The notes under the pieces are model-generated. The model was not told where the DNA came from. It saw only the letters and a program-made list of their open reading frames with translations, and ran no database searches. Made by a program: the position numbers and the translations under genes. Source: Xanthoparmelia taractica (taxonomy: Eukaryota; Ascomycota; Lecanoromycetes; Lecanorales; Parmeliaceae). From it: a stretch of DNA of 64,000 nt. The stretch is taken from assembly GCA_033085395.1 (NCBI GenBank), contig JANQBS010000080.1:99192-163191 (forward strand). The letters are read 5' to 3'. Every line of letters begins with the position of its first letter. Position 1 is the stretch's first letter. Below, piece after piece: positions 21,977 through 34,632 of the stretch.

Positions 21977-23406
21977 GAGTATACCTCTTGATTGGGGCCT
22001 TTGATGTTTTGAGAAAAGAATCCCTTCAAGATACGGGGCGCGACGGTTGACTAAGGAAGGATTTGAATGGGGCATGAAAGCAAGACATTTTGGACAAAAG
22101 GGAGATGGGCGCCTTCTTTTCCTTTTGCTTTAATGAAGCATTTGACTTCGAAAGCCATCCGTGATGGGATGGGGGGAGTGGGGGGCATCGCATCCATGAG
22201 AATTCTCGATGCCGTTGACCGCATAGAGTCTAACCAGAGACACCTCGGCCCTGAAAGATACCCTAGTCCAAATGCATGTATAAATTTCCTTTTTGGCCAA
22301 ATGAGCCAAAAGACGCCGAAGACGCGTTGACTCGTACGAAGTACTCCGTAGATAGCGTCGAATCGCGGTGGGAATGAGCCAAGAGGATTATTAGGTAAAG
22401 TATTTTTCAACATATTAGGCCATCTACCCATCTATCTATCTCTCACCACTTTGCCTTAGTCTTTTACATTCCTGCTGCAACCCACTCGCTCTCTTTCTTT
22501 CTCGCCCATACTTGACAGTTTCTCTTATCCATCAGTCCTCGGTCCTACTATTTATCCGTCCCTGCCAGCTCATCAATATTGTGTACATCGGACTAAGTTA
22601 TGTTGTTGAGAAGATATTTTTGCTGGATCCGGGAAGCTTAGCATGTACAGAAAATTGAAAAGACTGTCTAGTTCACACCCACGGAAAGAGTGCTGTGTAC
22701 ACCTACAGAGTGAACTGGTACAAGCAGCTGCTTTCCGGAGAGCGATTAATTATTCTCCAACGATCCAACCTAGGATATTTACAGGGGGCTCTGAACCTAA
22801 ATCAGCTCGACAGTGACTCTGTCATACCTTCAGCCATCAATCTCAACCTTCAACCCTAAACTGTTTCTCTACGAAAATCCACTCGGAGCCTTTCACGCTG
22901 TGCGTTGAGGACGTTTCTTCGGCGGGAAGCTTTTTGGTGTCGAGCCCAATTCAGTTAGGCTCTACCCAAAATGGGAGGATGACAGCTAGGAAGGCTTTTT
23001 CGGCTATCCGCGCTTTCTGCTCAAGGACTTGCACGCAGCGAGACTTCAAGCTATAGATGGGCTTATCAGGTACCGTAAGTTCCCACTCAGTAGCCGGACA
23101 AGAACGTCATGGCTGTTTGGCAAGTCGGACAACGAACTTTCCCATTCTAATGAGTCTGATCGAGCTGGTGTCATTAGAGTGATTTGTCTGGGGGTAATTT
23201 ACATAAGAGGTACCCATTTTCTCGGCACAACGAGAAAGCTCACAGCATCACAGTATCAACAATAATGCGCATCATGTTTGCTTCTGGGTGCTTACCTACT
23301 CAACTGCTCTGTGATCCTGGCCTGGCCTCCTAAAGTCTGTTCGCACAGAGGTCGACGTGTGTTGCGCTCTGGACGGCTCTTGTGATTTAGACAAGCTGAT
23401 GATAAA
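21977..23406. other. intergenic between decayed genes
   Basis: No confident gene. Open frames at 22067-22330 and 23029-23265 resemble nothing I recognise. The 23029-23400 stretch may hold eroded upstream exons of the following P450 fragment, but no motif is legible. Confidence 0.45.
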
Positions 23407-23895
23407 TTGTCCTCATCTGCAATGCTACCTGGAATGAGGCACTCCGCCTTTATAACGCCTCAATTGCTGTTGGCAAAGCCGTCAGGGACTGCCGTATTGG
23501 CGGCAAAACCATTCAGAGCTGAGACTAGGTATTTGGTCCTGTGCGTAGTTTCCACCTCGGGTAGAGACTGTTCGGCGGTAGTCCCCTTAAATTCGAGGTA
23601 TAGCGATTTCTGGACAACCAGAATACGCCTCGTTAAAAGGGTATTCGTGCCCTTTGGTGGCGGTCACACCTACTGTCCAGGGCGGTCCTTTGCGCAACGG
23701 GAGATTTACACGTATTTGACGTTGACATTTCATCGGTTTGAGCTGGACGTGACGGATTCTGAGGGTACGGCTGTCAGTAGCGCGCAGGTGCCGCTCGTGG
23801 AAAGGGGCTTGCCGGCTGCTGCTGCTGCTGCTGCTAATATAGGACCAGCTAGTGACGTGTTCGTTACACTCGGGCAACGAAGAGTCCACGCATGA
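23407..23895 (+). pseudogene. cytochrome P450 C-terminal fragment
   Basis: A frame of about 160 codons contains the complete P450 heme-binding loop FGGGHTYCPGRSFA with its cysteine, followed by an L-helix (REIYTYLTLTFHRFELDV). Upstream residues are compatible with the meander region, but no ExxR or I-helix can be found in the preceding kilobase. The loop type (FGGGHTYCPG) resembles CYP7/CYP8-like fungal P450s rather than the FLQGPR type of the nearby 19-kb pseudogene, so the two are not copies of each other. A poly-Ala/GCT run lies at 23815-23836. With two thirds of the enzyme missing it cannot be functional. Confidence 0.75.
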
Positions 23896-24122
23896 GATTC
23901 GGCTCTCTCTCTTTATAAGAAATCAAGCATTTGGTTGTCTTGGAAGACATGAGCCTCTCACAATGGACCTAGAGCACTCTTGGCCAATTTTTTCAGGAGT
24001 ATGCAATTACGGATTTGTTCTGGAGGTTCAGTAGCTAAGCAGCTCGCCTTCTGTAGGGGTCAAGAAATGTGAGGACATGCTCGAGTCAATCGAAACAGAG
24101 AAAAGCGAGCCAACTTAAAGCA

Positions 24123-26568
24123 ATGTCTTTCGGATTCAGCGTTGGCGATTTGATCGCTGTGGGCACACTAGCAAGTAGCAAATCAGCTCTGGACTGCTTG
24201 CCGTGAAGCATCTCCAGAGTTTCAAGAATGCGGCAATCTCTGCCAGGAGGTCAGCCTGGTCATTGAGGGGTGTAGGCCGACCAATCCTAACAGTATCCTA
24301 CGAGTCCAAGATAGCAAGGCAATATCCCAGCTGGCTCAAAGTTGCGGCACTACGCTTAGCACATTAGAGACTCTTCTCCAGAGGTACAATAGTCTAGCCT
24401 CTACCACACATCGGGTCAGGGATACCTTAGGTTTCGCCCACGCCAAAGCAGACTGTGATAAGATACGACGACGCCTGGGTGAGCATCTCTTGGTCATCAA
24501 TACCTTCTGACCGGAAGGCAAGTCACTGCACCATACAGCGTTGAGAATGTGACACCGGAACTCTTCTTTGCCCTCTTTACCCTGCTTCACAATCAAACAT
24601 TGGAATCGCCTGCGATTGACTCATCCGCCACTCTGGATCTGGAAGACGAAACCAAATGGCAAGCTTTTCGAGCACAAGTGATAGCAAAAGCTGATATTGA
24701 GGGCGACTATCTCGACCAAAAAAGATCATATGTCAAGGCTTGTGTTCAGAAAATTGCGAAAGACCAGGCTAAAGTCGCAAAGTCAAAGGCCCGTGCTGAT
24801 GGCATTTCTACTTTCTCGGAAACGACTGCAAGCCCAGTCGTGGATGTATCTGCTTCCGACAGTGTGCAAGTACGAGTATCCGCCCCGGCGAAACCAAAAG
24901 GGAAATACAACCCTTGGGCAATCCCTTGGTTTTCCGCTATTGGCATTCGCTATCTTCAAGCAGTAGCCGTCGGCTTCGACTATGTCATCAACGAACCACC
25001 TTGTATCTGGCGTTACAGCAAGGAGGAAGAGTGGCTCTGTCTGCTTCCAGAAGGCTGGTCCAGGACGCCCACCATGATCTTAAGGGAAGGAAACCTCAAC
25101 CCTGCGTATTACTACTCTTACAATAACCTCTCTTGTCAAAGTAACAATCGGCCCAAGATGAGTAGGGCGTACTTCTACTATTGTCCTTTCTCTTGCGACA
25201 ACCACACCAAGCGTACTTGTCTCGCTGGTTGGCAACTGGGCTACGATCCGAGCGCCTTCAAACCTTCTTGGTGGATTAAAGATGGAGGAATTGTCAGAAC
25301 AAGAAGTATCATCACTCCTCAGTCTAGATTCGAAATGGGGGCAGCCGATACGATTCCAAAGGTTGTGTTTCCACAAATTGGATCGGTAGTTCTCTTCCTC
25401 CAACGAGTGCACTGAATCTAACGGTACCTCTAGATTCATATCTCTTCAAGATTGGTTGCCTTGGGACCTTGACGATGATGTTTCTAAAAAATTAGTAGAA
25501 CTCCTCATAGGACCAAATGGGACCCGCACAACAGATGACTACGAAGCAATAGCAAGGAGTTTTCCAGACGAATGGTACTGTAGGAAATTGCCAGGGTCGC
25601 AAAACATACTTTATTTCAATGCCAACGAGGCGTGGAAAAGTACTGTGCATCCTGCAAGATTTACAGATCCGCAAAGCGAAGTATCTCATCAACTACCGGC
25701 CGGATGGGACCGGCGTTTGGATTCCTGGGGCAACCTTTTCTTTGTTGACCATCATACAAAAAGTGCAAGTCGAGAAGATCCGCGTTTCAGTAGGAAGGTC
25801 GACCAGGACACAGGGCTGCCCACAGGATGGCATTCTATCAAGGATCATAAGGATACGGAGTTCTTCTTCAGAAGGCAAGGTAGAATGATTGTTGGCACTT
25901 ACAACGCGGGGACGCTGAATAGCAAGGACCTTCGACATAAGATGTTTATTGACACAGAGCCTAAGAATGGGGAAGAACCGAAAATCTCCGACATGGGGCG
26001 AGAATTCCTTGGGGAAACCGAGACTCAAGAGATGCACACAACGCATCGTCCGCCTGCCAAGGCGGACGTCATAAACAAGCAATCCTTCAAGACCGTAGAT
26101 TCTTCTTCAACAGTACCGTTGATAGCGGATTCATCCCCCATGACGGAAGATGAGAAGGCCAAGTACTACGCTATGTTCGAAACCGTGTATAAGGAAAGCA
26201 AGTGGTTTATCAATTCCGAGGAGGCCATAGAGCAGTCCCATGCGTTTGGACTGCCTCCAGGTATCGCTATAGATATCTGGAACAAATCGGATGCCAATCA
26301 TGATCAGCGCTGGAATATTGATGAGTATGCGAATGCTATGCATGAGATCATGGTTCAGACCGGAAAGCAGGAAGGTATGCATATCATCAGTACCGAGTAC
26401 TCTTCGGTCCGCTTTAGCTAATTTGCTGTGATGAGAAAGGATGCTATTGGAAGCCAACATCCTGGAGGAACCCCGGTGCCGACCATGGACACATCGAAGA
26501 AGACGGCTCCCACAGCCTCGGGATCTGCTACGCTTGTTCAACAAGCAGTAGCCTTGAAGCTCTCGTAA
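24123..26568 (+). pseudogene. WW- and EH-domain protein with fungal STAND-type N-terminus, frame-broken
   Basis: The ATG at 24123 starts MSFGFSVGDLIAVG, the opening of the fungal N-terminal domain common in STAND/NLR-like and related proteins. Coding continues in order through an alpha-helical region, a coiled-coil-like basic segment, a first atypical WW (LPEGW near 25045), a canonical WW (LPAGWDRRL, FFVDHHTKS, about 25695-25790), a possible third WW (LPTGWH), and an EH/EF-hand domain ending SDANHDQRWNIDEY (about 26140-26360). Three frame breaks occur: one extra base in TTGCCGTGAAG (about 24207), another near 24505 (INTF/LTGRQ), and one at 25386-25410. A final short intron (about 26397-26435, GTACTC donor) would join a tail ending KLS at 26568. 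WW and EH modules bind proline-rich and NPF motifs. Recent inactivation seems likely; the 24549-25415 and 25456-26421 parts are still long open frames. Confidence 0.6.
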
Positions 26569-28479
26569 GTAACGAGGTCCCTGGAATGACTTGGTTGAGC
26601 GAAAATGTCTTGTGTCCATCTTCCATCAATACAAATTGTACCTAGTATGTCACAGAAAGCCCATGAATAAGTCTGATTATCCCAAAACCGTCGAGACGAT
26701 ACTGTTTTAGACATACCTTCCGAATCCTAAACATCACAAAGCCTCATCCTCAAGCCTTACCTTGCAAGTCCCATGATATGGCTCCTCAGCGCACCTTGCC
26801 ACTTCGCCTCCTCAACTCACTCGCCTCCCTCCGCTACCCAAGTCTCTTCCCCTCAGCCACCTAACTCAAAGCCTAATAATCTCATGAGAAAGACCCCATT
26901 AGAACCCTCTCATACATAATGACTAAGGCGCGCATATTCTCCCAAGGTCATTCACTAGGACACTTACGCCTTGTCTCCAATTCCAGCACACGTGCACTTA
27001 ATTTTCGCTCCGGAACGCGCAATCGCCATCAATTCCTCTGCGGCTGCTCGTCTGAGAAAGAAAAAGGCGGTTCCTGCGGTACTGATGAAACTTGCCATAG
27101 CAAAGGAAGTGATACCAGGGTCTCTGCGGTTTCGTGAACTGAGTCAGAGGAGGTGAGAGGGATATGACGTGGGCGGAGGAGATTGGATGAATCCATACAA
27201 GTCGCAAGTTGGAGGTGCAAGACAAGTGTCCGCTCTGTCTCCCCCTCGACTCACAGATTTTGTTCCCGTCTCTTATATATCTCATCTCCTACGCTTCCCT
27301 ATCCTGTCTCCCTCTCACTTCATCTTACAGCTCCGCCTTTTGCTAAAGATAAGGCTGTAATACTTGGGCACCATCGCAGGTGTGTTTAAAGACAATGTTG
27401 CCACAAGATTCTCATCTAGAAAATCTCGAACTTGCGCACGTACCTCCTAAAACTTCATCCTAGAATTCTCTCCGCGTTCATTAACTCGTGTGTAGCAGCT
27501 AAAGTTACCATCGAAGAAAACTTCCCCCAAAAACGGAAAGTCAGTTTCTCACCACGAGAGATATCCGATAGACTTTGCTGATTTAGCTTCGCATTTATCT
27601 CTACATTGCTATCTCTGCCCATCGCATTGGATAATATTCTGCGGGCGAGCATGCACGTTGTAGAGTCAAGCTAGTGGTCTACTTATTGGTGTTGTAATAC
27701 CCATGTATTACAGGTCTGCAAAAGCTTTTGCTCAATGCAGAGTGTGGGCGGTAAGGGCGAGGAAGATGAGGAAAAGCTCGGAGCGATATATAGGATGGAG
27801 GGATTAACAGGGGGTTTTCTTTAACTTGCTGCATGAGGGTTTGGCATTTTACTACAAATTGGCAGATAAATCGTTTGAGCTGTAGGTATGATTGGCAAGG
27901 GAATATTTGCTTGGCATTGTGTATACTGGCAACCTTGCTCAGAGATTAATATATTAGAGACCTCCCCTGATAAGCGTCTGCAACGGTTACCAAAGGACCG
28001 AGAGCGGAGGAAATTTATGCTCAGTACTGCTCTGTTCACCCTCTAGAGCCCAGATGCAAGAACATGATGTAGCTTTTGATTAATCCATGCGCAACTGACT
28101 TACCCATGGGATAGCATAGGCTTGGAGCCCGTCGCTTTGTGCACAAAAGACTCTTACGTAAGCCGATAAGAATGAGGAAAAAGCATGCAGTTGCAAGCAA
28201 ACCAGATCACTGATGCCAGGTGGCATGACGAGGTATCGCTGGGCAAAGAATGCGGAGAGTCATTTATGAGGATAAGATGGAAGTAATGAGCTCGTAGTCC
28301 AACCATATAGGTGAGCCAGGCTTGATGCATCGAGTGCAAAGAATTTTTGATATGGGGAGTAATAAAAGCAATCCCGGTCATTTCCCAGGATATGTTGGTA
28401 ATTGAAATGCCCAAAGAACCTTTGGTAGACAGGCATATCCACGACTCCACTCTTAGGGCATGCGCACAGCTATACTGTC

Positions 28480-28509
28480 GTGGAACAAGTGGGACAAGTG
28501 GGACAAGTA
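28480..28509. repeat. GTGGGACAA short tandem repeat
   Basis: Three copies of a nine-base unit (TGGGACAAG with one variant) in tandem, in otherwise unannotated DNA. Confidence 0.85.
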
Positions 28510-29801
28510 GATCGGTAAGCTCTACTTTTCAGCTTAGGGTGCATCCGGAACGCCGTAAACGTTTCAACATGAACACCAGGTCCAGATCTCGTGATTTCAT
28601 GTGGAAATGAGACTATGGATCTGTGGAAAATGAACGGCGGAGGTCGTCGCTATTGGAGCCATCACATTTTTAAGATGCGGTGGTTCTTCTTGAAAGGGAT
28701 CTTCGTGCTTGAGATCCTCTAAATTTGAATCTTTTGTTCGAGATACTCCTGCTTTATGCCCTAGTTCTCTCCACCAGACCCAGTCTCAGGCGGGACAACC
28801 TCCACCTTGCGCTCCCGTTGGATAGACAGAAGCATGAGATTGCGAGCCGGTGTCTCTTACCGGTGGGGCAAATCTCAAGTCGTCCCTATCGTAAGACGTA
28901 GTCCCTGGTGCTAGATATTCGTCTTAAGTACAGTCGAACATGGTCTCTGGCCAGTCGGGCACCACTGTGATTGTGATTTGAGCATCAGAAAGGAAGTCTA
29001 CGACTGAGGCAAGTGTGTTGGTTGGAAGCCGTGGTTCCTGTTAAACTTGCGGAAGGAGAAGACTTCCTTGACCAGCGGATACATGAGCTACACCGGAGAT
29101 AGAGCAATGCAGCTTGTTAGATGTATGCTTCTCCGCCGGATGCGGCCCATCGCAAATGCCGCAGTGAGGCTCGGCGGAACATGTTTGCAGATTAAACGGA
29201 GGCCCGTCAGCGACATTGCAGACGTGACGCGCTCCCTGCTAATGTAAACCACATTCAAAGGTCTTGTTGGCGTACTCTGATGATGAGAATTCTACCATAA
29301 GGGCAGCGGTGGCTTTTCCCTCCTTCTTTCCCAGATTATGACCGCACCAAGAAATCTCTCTAATGATGCTGCATTTGCTTTCGTGAGAGTCGGTCGGAAA
29401 ATTTTCATCAGCTAGAGTTCTGACCACAGCTTATGTCTCTTAACGGATTCTGGATAGCATGCAGCCAACCCTCAAATTGTGCATGGTGACCTGTAGATCT
29501 GGATGGGCAAGGGACCCGCACTCCTCTCAATTTATGCCACGCCATCTTCTCAAAGGGTCGCAAGGAGATCTGGTAGGTACTGTGCATGGACATTAACATC
29601 GAAAAGCCTAAGCTTCTCGTAGATAGTCGTACTTGACCACCGCTGCCACTAGAGAAACAAGCTTGCATCCATTTTTTTATTGCTGCTCACCTCCTTTCCG
29701 ATCATTTTCATGCTTATCGGGTGTAGGATGCTGAGCGTGATAGTAGCTGTATACAGTTTACTCTCAATGTTGCGGGTACCATGGACAACGGCGATGTTCG
29801 A

Positions 29802-30190
29802 TTAAGCATTATCCCCTGCGCCGTCGAAACAGTCATGCGTTTCGAAAGCAGACACCATAGGGTCGAGTCGGTGCAAAGCTTCTGCAATAAACTCTATATT
29901 TCGGTCAATGAGACCATGCCTTGGGCTTTTATGGGTTCCTCGCTACTGAGGTCGGCGAGGATGATCTTAATGAGCCTGTCATTATCAATTTCCGACCCGT
30001 TAAGAATGGTGTCTAAGCACTTGAGCTTCGGCCAGACCATTGGTAAACCCTTTGAAGTTCTGTCTCGAAGGATGGAAGATTGCTCACTGGCTTTGGGCAA
30101 GCCCGCCTTCACGGCATCAGCGAAGTCTGTCTCTAGACTTGCGGAGCGGTCGGTCATGGCTCTGTAGTCGTTTTGGGCGTGGTCGGCCAT
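29802..30190 (-). pseudogene. unknown protein relic
   Basis: An ATG at 30190 opens a frame (MADHAQNDYRAMTDRS) with the look of real alpha-helical coding sequence: balanced composition, with segments LPKASEQSSIL and DNDRLIKIILADLSSEEP. It runs to about 29905. A second frame then continues plausibly (HGLIDRNIEFIAEALHRL) to a TAA at 29802. The switch needs a one-base indel near 29930. I do not recognise a family. It could be a decayed single-exon gene of about 125 aa. Confidence 0.35.
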
Positions 30191-31737
30191 TGAGAGTCAC
30201 CCATCGAGGGCAAAGGCAGGGAGAGAATGTCAAGAGGGTTGCATGAAACAGGAAAAGGAGACGGAGCAACACTGCTTTGCCTAAGAGCATACCATTGTTA
30301 GCGCCGTATCAAAACTAGAACTATCTCTTTATCAATTGTATGTCCTACACAAATATTCCACTTTTCGTCAAAAAACGGTTCTATCAAGTTTTTCTTTCCA
30401 ATGTACCTATCCAAAAATTCCCGCTCGATATCGTTGCAAGACGAAAGATACACCAAACATAATCAACAGTGAATAAAATGCTTTCTTGTTGGTACCAGCA
30501 AATGTGACATCCATGGTCCTCTCTACTTGTAATTGAAGCTCGTCTTGCAGCCGACTCGTCCTGCTCTCCACTCATCTAATCGCCGAACATGTATCGTCAT
30601 CCAGCTTCACTGCCAAATATTCGAGGTATGGTAGTCATCCAGTTGTGTTCGATATTTTACTCTATACTCTGCCCTGTTGAAAAGATATCCAAAATAGTCC
30701 TTCTGAGGAGTTACATACATGTGCTTACCGATCCCTGCTTCGGAATTGATATTTCGTCTTACACCATCCCTCTGCTTCAAGCGATGAAGAAATAGGCCTT
30801 CGGCCGAGTAGAAGGAGCGAGCGATGATGGGGCTAAGTTGATATAGAAGCATTCTTGTCCATTCGTGCTTGAAGGCAAAAAAATCTACAGCAAACCAGGC
30901 TATTCGATCCGACCTAGGCGCTCCCAAGTGATACGTGAGTCTCTGAAACTCCTAGTAATCGCGAGCTAATGAAAAGTACATCCGTTGGTTCGATACTGAG
31001 GGAAAAAGACAACAGAGCTGCCGAATGCGACGGTTGAGATCTTCGATGAAAGTCAGATTTTGGCCAAGAAGCGGGGAAGGGATGCATGCTCCGTCTTGTT
31101 CTCGCTTTCGCCCGTGCCGTGAGCATAGTGTGTGGGACTTGCTCCATCATGGAGCTATCTGAAGTACCAAACCCCACCATTATCGCTCTCCCGGGATCTA
31201 TTATCAGCTCTTGATATTGAAACGGGAAGGCCAGGTCCGATTACTCGGCCAATATTTGATATATTCTTACTCAAGGATACTTGCACAAGATAATATTGGG
31301 AATGATTTACACTGCCTCCAAGTTTCCATTCAGGTCTGCCAGATCAGCTTCGGACCCAAGCTCATACTCATCTATCCGCGGTTTGGGGACTTTGCTTATC
31401 CAATGAAAGATGGATGAATTCTCGATCCTTCAAACATGCGGCACGGCTTTCCTTAATACATGCAGAGTGTGAACCTGGTTCATGTTTGATTACGCCCCAA
31501 AAGGATCTCCAGCATCGCCTCAGCCCGCGGAACGCGCTAGTTCGAGTCGATACTGTTCAAGCGGGCCAAGGGAAACAATTCAAGCATCTACACTTGAAGA
31601 ACAAAGCCTCACCACTGCACGAGAATTCCATCGGAATCCTCGCGCAGCGAAACAGCAAGATACGAACCTTTGCACATGGATAGTAAAGAAACAGCTCACC
31701 CGATTGATAAATAACCGGGCACCCCTCTTTCAGTAAA

Positions 31738-31860
31738 GGCTGTTCTCATACTGCACTTTTCAATCGACTGCAGTAAGACGGCTCTCATGCTGCGCATCTG
31801 AATCTGACTGTAGTCAGACGGCTGTCATGCTGCACATTCAAAAATAGCTGCTGGCAGATT
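31738..31860 (+). repeat. three diverged 40-42-bp tandem units
   Basis: Units begin GGCTGTTCTCATACTGC (31738), GGCTCTCATGCTGCGC (31780) and GGCTGTCATGCTGCAC (31820), and each ends in a CTG...AGA(C/T) segment. They share about 70 percent of positions by eye. No coding frame crosses all three. Confidence 0.75.
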
Positions 31861-32692
31861 GCTTAATGGGGTCGCCCGAATCTCCTAGGCAGGCGGGTGC
31901 GTGCTTATTGGGCCCTGCGTGGCATTGTGCAGCTAACCATATGCTAATGCAACTCATTTAGCGGCCGAGCTGCACCCCGCTCACCAACTTACCTAGTGGA
32001 TACGACAGTACAGTACCAACTCGCTTAGCTTGTGTTTGATTGGTTCTTTGGAGTCTTGGCCGAGCCATTCCCGCCCCCAATCCCACAAGCTACCCGTTTC
32101 CGCGTAAACCGGATCAAGAAATCCTTGCGATGTAGGCAATCCGGCGACGGCGGCGAGGGATTTAATTTTTGGGCCGCTGTGTCATTCAGCGCGGTCCGGT
32201 CCTCCACCTTTCCGAGTCGCCGTGTATCTTATTTGTGCGTCTGTCCTGAATCGCGTTTCTGACATGCTTATGTATACGAGGCGTAGCACTTTTCCTTGTT
32301 CAGCTCTCACGCCAAGGACCTAAAATATGCACATGTTTGACCCAGGTGTGAAACGGCAGACGATGTGCCCGCCGCAGGATGCGTCTTTTTTGGTGTGTCT
32401 GGTCTCTTGTTTTGGAAGTGTTTGCGTCGAGCGGCGAGTGCGGTTGGAAGGTATTCGAAACCACGAATGTCCTTCTTTTTGATCTCCATGTGTCTTTCGT
32501 TTCTTAAACACGTCTCGAAGTCTTCCTTTTGAGTTTTCCTGATATTCGGTCCACACTCGCTCAAACAGTGCATCTGTAAACCCTTTTATCTCGAATTCCT
32601 TCGATCTTCAACTTTAAACTCTTCCCATAAGGATTATAATCCTCTGGATACATCCTCAAGCTATATTGGTGATATCTACGAGCTCCCCAGAT

Positions 32693-34155
32693 ATGTCGGA
32701 CAACCAGATCCTAGGTGCATCATACTACATCAAGCATGCCACTATCATTTCTGTATTCTCTGGTCTCGCGTCCGTGGCAGTCATTTTTCGTCTATGGGCG
32801 AGAAGAATCCAGAAGATGTCGCTGGAGTTGAATGATTATCTCATTGTCGTTGGGCTGGTAAGAGCTACCCTTCCTAACATGTCAAAGTCCGTCCTTCTAA
32901 GTCTATTAGCTATGTGCCTTAGGAGAGAGTGCCGTTAATATATATGGTATGCACTTCCCATAAGTAGCAATAAGGTTCTACTTCAAATTTTCTGACTACA
33001 TATATCCAGGGTGTTGCTTTGGTATGGTCAAACAAATGAATCAAGAGGATATAATGAAAGCAATGATCTTTTCACAAAAGGTAGATCATGTTCTTTACTT
33101 AATAGTGATTGTGCTGACAGACAGGGTGCCAGAGCCAATTCATGTCCATAATCATCTGGGTCACCTCCGTCACATTTGTCCGCGCGTCTATTGTTTTCCT
33201 CTATATCCGCCTCTTCCCCACCCGTATTTTCCGAAGAATTTGCTACTTGGTCCTCGTAGCCAATCTCTGCTTCTTCACGAGTACCGTGCTTGCAGACTGC
33301 CTTGTCTGCCGACCTATTTCCTACCGATGGGATCGCATGACTGGTGGAAAAGGATCTTGCGGAACTGAAAAACCGCTGGACCTCTACATTGGAGTCTCCA
33401 ACCTTATACTCGATATCACAGCTGTGGTATTGCCGATGCCGGTCCTTTGGGGCTTGAAGATGAACGTGGGAAACAAAGTGATGCTAAGTGGCATGTTTGG
33501 CATGGGTATCACGTATGCTCTACCCCTTCACGAGCCATGGTCTCCTGCCCTGTGTGTGCGCTGATGATTATCATCCTACAGTATCTGCGCTCTCACCGCC
33601 TACCGCATCTACGACACCGCCACAATATCTGCCTCGAACGCGCAAGAAGCCTACGCCGTCATCGCCATGCTCACCGGCCTCGAAGCCCTCCTCGGCGTCA
33701 TCTGCGCCAGTCTCCCCGTCCTCAAGCCCATCTTCGATAAGATGCGCGGCACCGCACCCAAGAGCGGCGGACGCTCCGATGTCAACGAAATCCTCAAATC
33801 GGGCACCATACACATCTTCATGCGCGTGAGTCAGATGTTCAGTCCCACATCGAGGAAGGGCAGAAATTTCTCGAGTGGTGGTGAGACTTTGGCAGAGACT
33901 CCAGCATCCTATGAGGAGAAGCAAGAGAAGACCAAGAAGAACAAGAATAGTATATCCGCTGCGGAGGACAGCAAGGGGCTTAGTGTGGTGACAAGAGAAA
34001 TCAGTCCGCCAATGACGGAGAAGGCGGAGAGACTGATGGGGATTAAAGCGCAGGAGATCCATGTGAGGAGGGATGTGGATGTGGAGAGTTTGGTGAGTCG
34101 GGATGAGAGAGGTCTGGTGTATGAGGGATGGGAGGGACGGCAGGAAAAATGGTAA
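32693..34155 (+). CDS. fungal SAT4/rhodopsin-domain seven-helix membrane protein, 412 aa
   Basis: Exons are 32693-32857, 32910-32946, 33010-33080, 33121-33512 and 33582-34155 (1239 nt). The protein belongs to the large fungal 'rhodopsin domain' family (SAT4-like integral membrane proteins). Landmarks are FRLWARRI and ELNDYLIVVGL in helices 1-2, the MNQEDIMKAM.FSQ segment, helix 3-4 (MSIIIWVTSVTFVRASI.FLYIRLFP), RPISYRWD, NLILDITAVVLPMPVLWGL and, after the last intron, the helix-7 block YAVIAMLTGLEALLGVICAS.P. The C-terminal cytosolic tail of about 130 residues is Ser/Lys/Glu-rich. Introns are 40-69 bp; the 40-bp one (33081-33120) is at the lower size limit. Function is not established for most members, some of which influence signalling or pathogenicity. 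No opsin Lys is claimed. All frames are intact. Confidence 0.88.
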
Positions 34156-34632
34156 TGAAGAATGGACCTTGGTATTGGTTTGCGTGGAGTATCATAACAC
34201 AATCTAATGGTGACTAATTTTAGCATGCGAAGTACCTGGGACAGGTACGCTATCACGCTCTGAGAGGTCGGGCCCAGAATATTCGCACCGGGCTGCTGAC
34301 GCGATGATAGGAGATGAGAGGTCCCAATCTCATAGCAGCCCTAAAATGAAACGAGAACTGCGGGACGGTGAACGGTGGGGAAGCAAAAGTCTCTTTTCCC
34401 TCTTATAACAGTTTGGACCTAACGGTCAAAGGATGATGCTACGATGACCTTCCACTTTGTGTCAAACCCAAATAGCTTATCCCGAACAAGTCCTTTACAT
34501 CACGCTAGCACTCTAGCGCTCTAGCGCTTACAGACCACTGGTATACTGAATCCTGCCCTTTGTGTCTCCTATCCCCTCCAATCCTTGATACTCTAAAGCG
34601 TCTGTGATTTGATGCAATCAAGCCTATGCAAC
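34156..34632. other. intergenic, probable hydrolase promoter
   Basis: No gene. Includes a CTAGCGCTCTAGCGCT direct repeat near 34510-34530 about 110 bp upstream of the hydrolase start. Confidence 0.5.

Larger units (their letters stand above)
26569..32692. other. 6-kb region without recognisable genes
   Basis: I looked for domain motifs, splice-consistent exons and RNA genes and found none that can be supported apart from the relic at 29802-30190 and small repeats listed separately. Short frames near 26971-27156, 29047-29247 and 31414-31736 lack family resemblance. Base composition is near balanced, not strongly AT-rich, so this looks like decayed unique DNA rather than a fresh transposon block. 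Confidence 0.55.

Noticed and set aside
25386..25433. A 48-bp intron (donor GTAGTT, branch CTAAC, acceptor TCTAG) in the WW/EH gene
   Set aside because: The signals are good, but splicing there leads straight into a stop; the required phase is off by one base, so a frame break is more consistent.
26971..27156. Small plus-strand frame of 61 codons and a 43-codon minus-strand frame opposite it
   Set aside because: Short, overlapping and without any recognisable motif or conserved context.
30985..31000. tRNA B-box-like GGTTCGATACT
   Set aside because: No A box, acceptor stem or cloverleaf can be folded around it; no tRNA or rRNA gene was found in the window.
31738..31860. CRISPR-like array
   Set aside because: The units are contiguous and diverged, with no spacers, and this is a eukaryotic genome.
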